Shown: positions 1-6,500 of the stretch, piece by piece | Numbering within the stretch: position 1 is the first letter of the stretch | Layout of the letters: every line of letters starts with the position of its first letter | DNA from: Gammaproteobacteria bacterium | GTDB lineage: Bacteria > Pseudomonadota > Gammaproteobacteria > Tenderiales > Tenderiaceae | DNA length: 7,020 bases | Direction: 5' to 3' | Assembly: GCA_024276775.1 (NCBI GenBank) | Contig: JAJRWO010000270.1 | Location: 1-7,020 of the forward strand | Notes under the pieces: generated by a model | The model's input: only the letters and a program-made list of their open reading frames with translations | Databases searched by the model: none | What the model was told of the DNA's origin: nothing | Translations under genes and position numbers: made by a program

Positions 1-926
1 GAAATAATCCGTGTGGTGCAGATAGACCCTGGGCCAATGCCGACTTTAACCGCATCCGCACCGGCATCAACCAAGGCTCTGGCCGCCGCCGCTGTGGCGA
101 TATTGCCGCCGATTACCTGTAGCTGAGGAAAGTTCTTTTTCACCCAGGCAACGCGATCAATGACACCTTGTGAATGGCCATGAGCAGTATCCACCACCAG
201 CACATCAACACCCGCCGCAACCAGTGCTGCAACACGTTTTTCCGTGTCACCACCCGTACCAACAGCGGCACCAACACGCAAACGTTCTTGATCGTCCTTA
301 CAGGCATTGGGTTTATCTTTGGCTTTTTGAATATCTTTGACCGTAATCAGTCCACATAGATGAAACTCATCATTCACCACCAGAATTTTTTCGATACGGT
401 GTTGGTGCAGCAACCCCAGAACCTCTTCGCGAGAAGCGCCTTCTTTGACGGTCACCAAAGCCCCTTTAGGCGTCATAACAGTGGCAACAGATTCGTCATA
501 ACGGGTTTCAAAGCGCAAATCGCGATTGGTCACAATACCCACCAGTTCCTTACCATCAACAACCGGTACACCGGAAAAATTCTTGACCCGTGTTAGCTCC
601 ATCACATCGCGGATGCTGGTGTCTGGGGAAACCGTTACCGGATCCTTGATCACGCCACTTTCATATTTTTTAACAACACGAACCTCGTCCGCCTGTTCAT
701 GAACCGACATGTTTTTATGAATAATCCCAATCCCGCCCTCTTGCGCCAGGGCAATCGCCAGGCGGGACTCAGTCACCGTGTCCATGGCCGCCGACACCAA
801 CGGTATATTCAGCCTGATTTCACGTGTTAGCTGGGTGGAAAGATCCACTTCTTTGGGCAGCACAGTGGAGTGCGCTGGCACCAACAAAACATCATCAAAC
901 GTCAAGGCTTCTTCTATGATGCGCAT
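1..926 (-). CDS. guaB: Inosine-5'-monophosphate dehydrogenase (IMPDH), N-terminal 308 residues, truncated by the window edge
   Basis: GuaB oxidises IMP to XMP with NAD+, the committed step of guanine nucleotide synthesis in the cytoplasm. Read on the minus strand, the frame is open from the ATG at 926-924 to the window edge. It begins MRIIEEALTFDDVLLVPAHS, the standard IMPDH N-terminus (E. coli MLRIAKEALTFDDVLL). SAAMDTVTESRLAIALAQEGG follows near residues 46-65. Two tandem CBS domains lie at about 90-203, for example GVPVVDGKELVGIVTNRDLRF at about 119-139. The NAD-binding DTAHGHS is at about 246-252, GGNIATAAAARAL at 273-285, and the catalytic loop GPGSICTTR at 298-306 with Cys303 as the nucleophile. 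E. coli GuaB is 488 residues, so about 180 residues, including the flap, lie outside the window. The frame stays open upstream of the ATG to about codon -38, but with no ATG or GTG, and family alignment supports 926. The ribosome site (GGGAC) is weak. guaA often follows guaB; that side is not visible. Confidence 0.97.
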   Translation of the reverse strand, partial: MRIIEEALTFDDVLLVPAHSTVLPKEVDLSTQLTREIRLNIPLVSAAMDTVTESRLAIALAQEGGIGIIHKNMSVHEQADEVRVVKKYESGVIKDPVTVSPDTSIRDVMELTRVKNFSGVPVVDGKELVGIVTNRDLRFETRYDESVATVMTPKGALVTVKEGASREEVLGLLHQHRIEKILVVNDEFHLCGLITVKDIQKAKDKPNACKDDQERLRVGAAVGTGGDTEKRVAALVAAGVDVLVVDTAHGHSQGVIDRVAWVKKNFPQLQVIGGNIATAAAARALVDAGADAVKVGIGPGSICTTRII

Positions 927-986
927 GGCTTTAGTCCCGTCACAAAGTTTAACAAACTGTTGAAATCCTACCCAAGCGGCACTAAA

Positions 987-1015
987 ATTAGCCAAAAAAT
1001 GCTCATCTATGCCAA
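987..1015 (-). promoter_or_regulatory. Candidate sigma70-type promoter for guaB (proximal)
   Basis: On the minus strand, TTGGCA (complement of 1010-1015; 5 of 6 matches to TTGACA) is followed after 17 bases by GCTAAT (complement of 987-992; 4 of 6 to TATAAT). Transcription would begin near 980 and give a leader of about 55 nt before the guaB ATG. This is a motif match by eye only; AT-rich DNA yields such matches by chance. Confidence 0.35.
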
Positions 1016-1120
1016 TAAACCGCGCTTTTTCGACCCATTTTCCTCACCGAGAACACAAATTTTAGCGTCCAATACTCCTCCGAACAAATTTCAACAGCCT
1101 GCCAAAGGTAAAAGCGCCGA

Positions 1121-1150
1121 ATTATACGTTGTTTGACTACCTGCGGTAAA
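1121..1150 (-). promoter_or_regulatory. Candidate sigma70-type promoter for guaB (distal)
   Basis: On the minus strand there is a perfect TATAAT (complement of 1121-1126). It is preceded after 18 bases by TTTACC (complement of 1145-1150; 4 of 6 to TTGACA). A transcript from here would have a guaB leader of about 190 nt. It could act alongside or instead of the proximal candidate at 987-1015. The support is consensus matching only. Confidence 0.33.
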
Positions 1151-1346
1151 GCCGAGGCGTTGGCAATACTTATTTTATCTAACAACTTTTCATCAAAAAA
1201 CGTTCGAGATACCGACAAATCACAGTCCAAAATATCGTTCCAAAATCATCCTTCTAATTTGTGTTTACTGGTTATTTTTACCCCGCCGCACCAGCTATAG
1301 GTCAAATATTACCGCCCAAAAAAACACATATGAAACAGTCTATTTC

Positions 1347-1378
1347 ATTGTTTTTTACAATATTTTACAAAAAACAAT
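1347..1378. repeat. 10-bp perfect inverted repeat with an internal direct repeat, AT-rich
   Basis: ATTGTTTTTT at 1347-1356 is the exact reverse complement of AAAAAACAAT at 1369-1378, around a 12-base loop. Overlapping it, TTTTACAA occurs at 1353-1360 and again at 1363-1370, a 10-bp period of about one helical turn. It lies about 270-300 bases upstream of the first operon gene. It could be an operator or bent upstream DNA. A terminator is unlikely, because the stem is all A/T except for one G-C pair. Confidence 0.5.
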
Positions 1379-1437
1379 AATCCTGAAAATTTTGATTACT
1401 TTACGACGTGCTTCTTTCGTCAAGCATTGGGACACGG

Positions 1438-1465
1438 TTCAAAGAAATATTTTTTTAATTATATT
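1438..1465 (+). promoter_or_regulatory. Candidate promoter of the envelope operon
   Basis: TTCAAA (1438-1443, 4 of 6 to TTGACA) is followed after 16 bases by TATATT (1460-1465, 5 of 6 to TATAAT). Transcription from about 1472 would leave a 180-nt leader before the ATG at 1652 and would start at the edge of the repeat/palindrome cluster. The match is modest and the region very AT-rich, so this is a weak call. Confidence 0.25.
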
Positions 1466-1471
1466 TCAACA

Positions 1472-1511
1472 GGTTAATAACTTCAGCGCTAGCGAACGGG
1501 GGGGTTAATAA
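1472..1511. repeat. Direct repeat GGTTAATAA x2 flanking the palindrome CGCTAGCG
   Basis: GGTTAATAA is found at 1472-1480 and 1503-1511, 31 bp start to start, close to three helical turns. The 8-bp palindrome CGCTAGCG (1487-1494) sits almost exactly midway, and a run of seven G (1498-1504) runs into the second copy. The arrangement resembles a protein-binding site array, upstream of the envelope genes. No known regulator box is recognised. Confidence 0.5.
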
Positions 1512-1555
1512 GAATCACCTGAAATCCTCCCTCTCATGGCAATGCTTTTCAAATG

Positions 1556-1626
1556 CGGTAAACAACCTCCCAAGGGTTAGCACAACCTTAAGAATCCCCT
1601 CACTAGTGCAGATACAGCTATTACCG
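1556..1626 (+). promoter_or_regulatory. Possible structured leader of the envelope operon
   Basis: CGGTAA (1556-1561) can pair with TTACCG (1621-1626). Inside the enclosed segment, AAGGGTT (1572-1578) can pair with AACCTT (1584-1589), with one bulged G and a five-base loop. The palindrome CACTAGTG (1601-1608) can form a further self-complementary element. The structure would end 14 bases before the ribosome-binding site at 1641-1644. It matches no riboswitch class that I recognise, and stems this short may be chance. Confidence 0.25.
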
Positions 1627-1651
1627 GCAAACCAAAGAAAAGGAAATTCAA

Positions 1652-2137
1652 ATGAAACACACAACCACAATACTCCCGCTGATCTTCCTTGCCCTTAGTC
1701 AGGTTCACACAGCGGCAGCAAATGAAGCTATGGAATTGTATATTTTTGCTGAAGAAGAAATCGAAATATTCGATGCCGAGGGCAATCGCAGCCTGAAACG
1801 AGTATCAGCCGACAATATCATTCCTGGTGACACGGTGGTCTATAGCACCCGTTACCAAAATAACGGCAAACAGCCCGCTGATAACGTCGTCATCACCAAT
1901 ATCATCCCTGAAGAAGTCACCTATCTTCCGGGCAGCGCCACAGGCAGTAAAACCATCACCTATTCCGTCGATGGCGGCAAACACTTCGACCAGGCAGAAA
2001 ACCTCCGCACCTTTGAAAACAAAGAAAGCCGCCCAGCCAGCCACAAGGATTACACCCATATCCGCTGGTTATTGCCGCGCGTCGACAGCGGTGCCACCGG
2101 CAGCGTCAGCTTTTTAAGCAACGTTAACGAGGGTTAG
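1652..2137 (+). CDS. Secreted DUF11-domain (conserved repeat domain) protein, 161 residues
   Basis: The ATG has a good ribosome site (AGGA at 1641-1644, seven bases away). Residues 1-23 form a Sec signal peptide: basic start (MKH), hydrophobic core ILPLIFLAL, and a likely cut after TAAA before NEAME. The mature part is essentially one DUF11-type beta-sandwich. It opens with ELYIFAEEEIEIFDAEGN, then IIPGDTVVYSTRYQNNGKQP (56-75), ADNVVITNIIPEEVTYLPGS (76-95), YSVDGGKHFDQAENL (104-118), and ends HIRWLLPRVDSGATGSVSF. These are hallmarks of the short single-domain DUF11 proteins of Gram-negative bacteria. The mature protein has no cysteine and is acidic at its N-terminus. It is probably periplasmic or surface-located, with no catalytic residues visible. 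It is the first gene of the plus-strand set and probably shares a job with the two large exported proteins downstream. The exact function is unknown. Confidence 0.9.
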   Translation: MKHTTTILPLIFLALSQVHTAAANEAMELYIFAEEEIEIFDAEGNRSLKRVSADNIIPGDTVVYSTRYQNNGKQPADNVVITNIIPEEVTYLPGSATGSKTITYSVDGGKHFDQAENLRTFENKESRPASHKDYTHIRWLLPRVDSGATGSVSFLSNVNEG

Positions 2138-2139
2138 AC

Positions 2140-2310
2140 ATGCCATCCATTCAAGCCAATATTTTCGGCAGCGCCCAGGGGGCGTTTGTTCACATCAAGA
2201 TCCTGACTTTAATACGAGAATCACCACGACAAAGCGCGAGGAAAAAGAACACCCGTAAAAACCAAAACAAATGCCCAAAGTGGGCAGACAACACAGGAGC
2301 ATTGAAATGA
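2140..2310 (+). CDS. Possible small ORF, 56 residues, basic, unknown
   Basis: The ATG at 2140 lies two bases after the stop of the preceding gene, with GAGG at 2129-2132 at a fair distance. The frame runs to a TGA at 2308-2310 that overlaps the next gene's start as ATGA. Both junctions are typical of translational coupling. The product begins MPSIQANIFGSAQGAFVHIK and has a lysine/arginine-rich C-terminal half (SARKKNTRKNQNK). It has no signal peptide and no motif I recognise. The composition of the second half (A-rich codons) may simply reflect A-rich intergenic DNA before a ribosome site, so it may be a chance ORF. Its value may be only to carry ribosomes through to the downstream gene. Confidence 0.25.
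   Translation: MPSIQANIFGSAQGAFVHIKILTLIRESPRQSARKKNTRKNQNKCPKWADNTGALK
2272..2286 (+). promoter_or_regulatory. Small hairpin just before the ribosome-binding site of the second DUF11 gene
   Basis: TGCCCA (2272-2277) and TGGGCA (2281-2286) are perfect reverse complements around the loop AAG. The hairpin ends eight bases before AGGAG (2295-2299). It could influence ribosome access or RNA processing between the two genes. No T-run follows, so it is not an intrinsic terminator. Confidence 0.35.
2295..2299 (+). promoter_or_regulatory. Ribosome-binding site AGGAG that sets the start at 2307
   Basis: AGGAG is seven bases from the ATG at 2307. An in-frame ATG at 2271 has no such site and would put 12 charged residues (MPKVGRQHRSIE) ahead of the signal peptide. 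The site therefore favours 2307. Confidence 0.8.
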
Positions 2311-3437
2311 AAACTCGAATATTCATGACGAGGTTCGCCACTGCCTGCACCGTTGCCTTGCTGATCGCGGCAATACCACAAGCAGCTTTTGCTGTTGCTT
2401 CCGGCATCACTGTCAGCAACACGGCAACGGTGGATTATGAGGTCGGTTCAGTTGCACAGCCACAAAGCAGTGCGACCGTTAATTTTGTCACCGACAAAAA
2501 GGTTGATGTCATGGTGGAGAACCTCGACGGCGCAGCCATCACGGTGGCTCCCGGCCAGACAACCGTGGTCTTGAAATTCCGCATTACCAACCAAGGGAAT
2601 GACACACAAGATATACGGCTAACAGCCACCGCCCTTGCTGGCGGTGCAGCCGAATATGGCGGCAACGACAATTTTGATGCCACGGCATTTGAGGTCTATC
2701 TTGACGCCAATGCCAATGAGGACTGGGATGGTACCGGAACGGAAACAAATGTCACTGCAGATGCCTATGTCGATGAGCTGCCCGCCGCAGGCACCAGGGT
2801 TGTGTTCCTGGTGGGCAACATCCCTGCCTCACAGGCAGATGCTTCTATCGCCTCTTATTTCCTGGAAGCCCAGGTCGGCATAGGCGGTACTGCGTCATCC
2901 AAGGGGGCTGCCGAAGCGGCAACCGGTGACGGTGTCGCTGATACAGAAGGCAGCGTTGATATCGTCTTTGCCGACAGCAGTGGTGACAACGGTGATACCG
3001 CTCGTGATGGCAAACACACACTGCAAGGCGAATGGCGTGTTGCCGGAGCCACATTGACGGTGACCAAATCATCCGTGGTCATCAGCGATGGCATCAGTAC
3101 GTCAAACTTTAAACGCATTCCAGGCGCGGTGGTTGAGTATCGTATCGATATTGATAACACGGGTGGTTCGGATGCCACCAACGTCACGATTGCCGATGAC
3201 CTGACAGGTGAATTGGCCAACATCACTTTTGCGGTCGATCAATACAATACTGGCACCGATGAAATTGAGATCACAGCTGATCTTGATAATTCACCGAGCA
3301 TTACAACCTACAGCCAGGAAAACGATGCTGACACAGGTGACTACGGCGCTACCACTGCAAATACGGTCACTGTCACCGGGCTGACGGTCGCTGCGGGCAC
3401 CAAAACCCGTGTCGCCTTCAGGGTAATTATCAACTAA
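2307..3437 (+). CDS. Secreted DUF11-domain (conserved repeat) protein, 376 residues
   Basis: Start chosen at 2307 for its AGGAG site and because it gives a clean Sec signal peptide: MKTRIFMTRF, hydrophobic ACTVALLIAAIPQ, cut after AFA at residue 29. The mature N-terminus reads VASGITVSNTATVDYEVG, a motif repeated at the start of the giant protein downstream. A first beta-rich domain (about 45-235) includes APGQTTVVLKFRITNQGND and an Asp/Asn-rich loop at 133-142 (DANANEDWDG) that looks able to bind calcium. The second domain (about 246-376) is DUF11-like: GATLTVTKSSVV, then IPGAVVEYRIDIDNTGGSDA (271-290) and NVTIADDLTGEL. It ends AAGTKTRVAFRVIIN. The mature protein is acidic, rich in Ala, Asp and Thr, and has no cysteine. 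There is no visible anchor or LPXTG-like signal, so periplasmic or secreted and surface-associated are both possible. The next gene follows within 2-71 bases, so co-transcription is likely. The function is unknown. Confidence 0.92.
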   Translation: MKTRIFMTRFATACTVALLIAAIPQAAFAVASGITVSNTATVDYEVGSVAQPQSSATVNFVTDKKVDVMVENLDGAAITVAPGQTTVVLKFRITNQGNDTQDIRLTATALAGGAAEYGGNDNFDATAFEVYLDANANEDWDGTGTETNVTADAYVDELPAAGTRVVFLVGNIPASQADASIASYFLEAQVGIGGTASSKGAAEAATGDGVADTEGSVDIVFADSSGDNGDTARDGKHTLQGEWRVAGATLTVTKSSVVISDGISTSNFKRIPGAVVEYRIDIDNTGGSDATNVTIADDLTGELANITFAVDQYNTGTDEIEITADLDNSPSITTYSQENDADTGDYGATTANTVTVTGLTVAAGTKTRVAFRVIIN

Positions 3438-3508
3438 CCATGACGGCCCGTTTGTTATGCGCATTACAGATTTTCAATCCTGGCTGCTATACCAGCCTGA
3501 AGATCTGC

Positions 3509-6500
3509 ATGCGCCTGCAAACACTATTGTTACTGCTTTGCCTGGCCAGCATCACTTTGTGGTCAGGCCTTGCTTTTGCCGTGCCAGCAGGCACCATCAT
3601 TAGCAATACGGCGACAGTTGATTACAACGTTACCACTGCGTATTACAATCTGACATCCAACACAAACGAGTTCTTTGTTGAATCACGCTTTCCACCCAAC
3701 ACGTCGGATTTAACCGTCAGCGGACTTGAAACCACCAATTTCTATCCAGGGACCAGCGGCAGCTTTACCATCGTTATAAACAATATTGGCAATAATGATT
3801 TGAACAATGGTGTTCTTACCATCAGCACGCCACTCAATACAGAATTAATCATAACCGGCCTTGTTGCCACCCTCATCAAGGAAACATCGACTGACAGCAT
3901 GACAACACGGCAATACGCTATTCATGACATTCCAATGTCAAATAAGCTGAGCTTTCAGGCAAAGATAACATTAGCCATTGATGCCTCACCAGAAAATAAC
4001 AAACTGACTGTTAGCCATACCGCCAACAATCAAAACATAAATCAAAAAGAAATCAGCCTTAACATCAGCCCCCGCAGTGAAGCAAAGCTTCTGATTATGC
4101 AGCACATGCCCGATGATGAAGACGCTAGTCCTTTATCTATCCAGCAGCCCAGCTATAAAAATAGTGATGGCGAATTTTTCGTTTTACCTGTTCCAATGTT
4201 TGCGGGTTCAACCACTATCCAGGTAACCGATGCACCGATTCAATTAAAACAAGCAGACAATTTTAATTATAAGCAGATTATCTACATCAGCGTTGAAGAC
4301 CTCGATCAAAACATGGATCAAATCAATCCTGAATTCATAGAGGTATCCGTATCGATCGAGGAACATGACGAAGTCGAAACCATTCGCCTGGTGGAAAACG
4401 GCGACAACAGTGGCGTTTTCACCGGTTATTTTGTGCTGGAACGCAAAACGACGGTCAACAATGATGGTTTATTGCAAGTACGCCCAAATACCAAGGTTGA
4501 TTTTGGTTATATAGATCCATTTGAGAGCGACAGCAACGCCATAGAGAAGTTTGTATTGGTCGATCCCTTTGGCACTGTATTTGACAGTGCAACCGGCGAA
4601 TATCTCAATGGCTATATTGTGCATATGATAGATGCCGACACAGGTCTGCATGCCACCGTTTATGGTGACGATGGCATCAGTATCCACCCAAACCCTATTA
4701 TTACAGGCACCACCGCCACTGACAGCAATGGTGTCGTCTATGAATTCAGCGATGGTGCTTATCGCTTTCCCCTTGCAGCGGCCGGCAACTATAAAATAGT
4801 CGTTGTACCACCGGAAAATGCACTTTACCGTTGGCCATCAAGCCAAGCTTCTGACCTGATTTATCAACTGCCCAATGGTCCATTCAAAATCACACTCGGT
4901 TCGCGGGGTGAAATTTTCCCATTGTTACCTGGCCCACCGTTGCATATTGATATTCCGGTTGATGGCCTTGAAACGCAATTGTATATTCAACGCAGTGCCA
5001 ACAAAGACAACGTTGGCCCCGGTGACTTCATTCAATACAAAGTAAGCCTGGAAAATATTGCCAATATTGAAATCAACGATATCATTCTTAGCGACACCTT
5101 GCCGTATGGTTTTCGTTTTTTAACTCACTCACTGCGAATCAATCAATCGCCCTCTGCCACCGCAGAAATATCTAAAGATGGTAAACAAATCAACTTCAAT
5201 CTAGGCAGCATGGAAAGTGGTGGCATTCATACCATTGAATATGTTGTCGCCGTGGGTGCTGTCGCAAAACGTACAACCACTAGTCATAGTCACGCCATTG
5301 CCAACGCGGGTGCAGCTAACTCAAACACCGCCGAGCACGAAGTAAAAATTCTCGATGAATTGATGCAAAATCGCGCCCTGTTAATGGGGCAAGTCATCAT
5401 TAATTCCAGAGAAAATGAAACACAGAATGGACCACGCCAAGGCCTTGCTGGCGTTCGCATTTACATGGAAGATGGCCGTTATGCCATTACCGATAAACGT
5501 GGTATGTATTATTTTGAGGATGTACTGCCTGGGAGTCATGTTATTCAACTCGACCTGGAGACCGTGCCAGAACAGTATAAAGTCATACTTAATGAAAACA
5601 ACAATCGCTCTGCTGGCCGAGCCTGGTCACAATTTATTGATGTTCAGGGTGGCACCCTTTGGCGCACAGATTTTCACGTTACTAACAAGCCTATACCTGA
5701 AGGTTATGCATCAATTCAAATAGACAGCTTGACACAGCTAGCAAATAGCTACATTCCTTATCGGATCGAAATTAGTGGCAATACAGTTAACACAGACAAC
5801 ATTCGTATCAACGTGTTAATGCCCGAAAACAGCACCTACATATCAGGCAGTAGCATGCTTGATGGAGAAATAATTAACGACCCAAGTATCAGTGACAACA
5901 TGTTGACCTTCCGTCCCAGTGGTTTTGGCCAAAAAAACTGGCATAAAACACTGCAATTTTTTATCCTTCCAGCAGAGACTGACAATCCAAAAGAGATCGC
6001 TACCAAGGCATTCATGCTCTTTGATACAGAAGCAAAACGTAATCAGCGCACCCCCACTGCTGAACATCTATTAATGCATCCTTTTGAGTTTAATAATGAA
6101 ATCACTGATAAAAATAACATTATTTCAGAAGAATTTATTTTCAACCCAAGCTATAAGTCGGGAAAAATAAACCTCAATATTGAAGACCAACGGGCCTTAA
6201 GTATTTTTTTAAATAAACTTTCATTTCTAAAAAATGTTCGAATTCTTGTCACTGGTCACACCGACAACAGAGAAACCAAAAACAAAATACAGCTTTCAAA
6301 ACAACGCGCCAAAATAATTGCCCAGCAGATTCAGAAAATACTGCAACTGCCGCCGGAAGCCATTCGCATAGAAGGGCTGGGTGCAACCCAATCTTTAACA
6401 AATAACACGACCGAAAAAGAACGTATGAACAACCGTCGTGTTCATATTTTTATATATGAAGCAAGCCAAAAGATTAAATCCCGCCCACCGTTCAATGCCC

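Larger units (their letters stand above)
927..1651. other. Divergent intergenic region between guaB and the envelope operon
   Basis: This 725-bp stretch separates two divergently transcribed units. The guaB-proximal part (about 927-1250) has the candidate minus-strand promoters. The middle (about 1250-1470) is strongly AT-rich, with A and T runs and an inverted repeat at 1347-1378. The part nearest the plus-strand operon (about 1470-1650) holds a 9-bp direct repeat, two CTAG-centred 8-bp palindromes, a run of seven G and a possible leader stem. I see no convincing protein gene here. The one long minus-strand ORF (1003-1230) starts upstream of both candidate guaB promoters and resembles nothing I know. 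No tRNA, riboswitch of a class I recognise, or terminator was found. Confidence 0.7.

Noticed and set aside
174..963. Plus-strand ORFs opposite guaB (174-359, 360-596, 778-963)
   Set aside because: The minus strand here matches IMPDH continuously, with its catalytic and CBS motifs. These are antisense shadows with low-complexity His/Asn/Thr-rich products.
1190..1212. Possible PurR-like operator (AAAAAACGTTCG) for guaB
   Set aside because: It matches only part of the PurR consensus and lies upstream of the candidate promoters; too weak to call.
1003..1230. 75-codon minus-strand ORF upstream of guaB
   Set aside because: It begins upstream of both candidate guaB promoters, has no recognisable family, signal or clear ribosome site, and lies in intergenic AT-rich DNA. 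It is probably a chance ORF.
1827..2117. 96-codon plus-strand ORF inside the first DUF11 gene
   Set aside because: It is out of frame with a gene that has a signal peptide and a clear DUF11 fold. The product is a Ser/Pro/Ala-rich shadow.
2172..2190. CGCCC/GGGCG hairpin followed by TTTGTT, possible intrinsic terminator after the first DUF11 gene
   Set aside because: The stem has only five pairs with a three-base loop, and the T-run is short and broken by G. At most it would be a weak attenuator.
2186..2214. Possible internal promoter (TTGTTC then TTTAAT) before the second DUF11 gene
   Set aside because: The -35 matches only 3 of 6 consensus bases. The gap is A/T-rich and short, so the match is not informative.
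2855..3226. 123-codon minus-strand ORF opposite the second DUF11 gene
   Set aside because: It is an antisense shadow of a well-supported secreted protein; the product resembles no family I know.
4469..6067. ORFs at 4469-4687 (-), 5415-5723 (+) and 5843-6067 (-) inside the giant gene
   Set aside because: They are out of frame or antisense within a continuous reading frame that shows recognisable domains on both sides of each.
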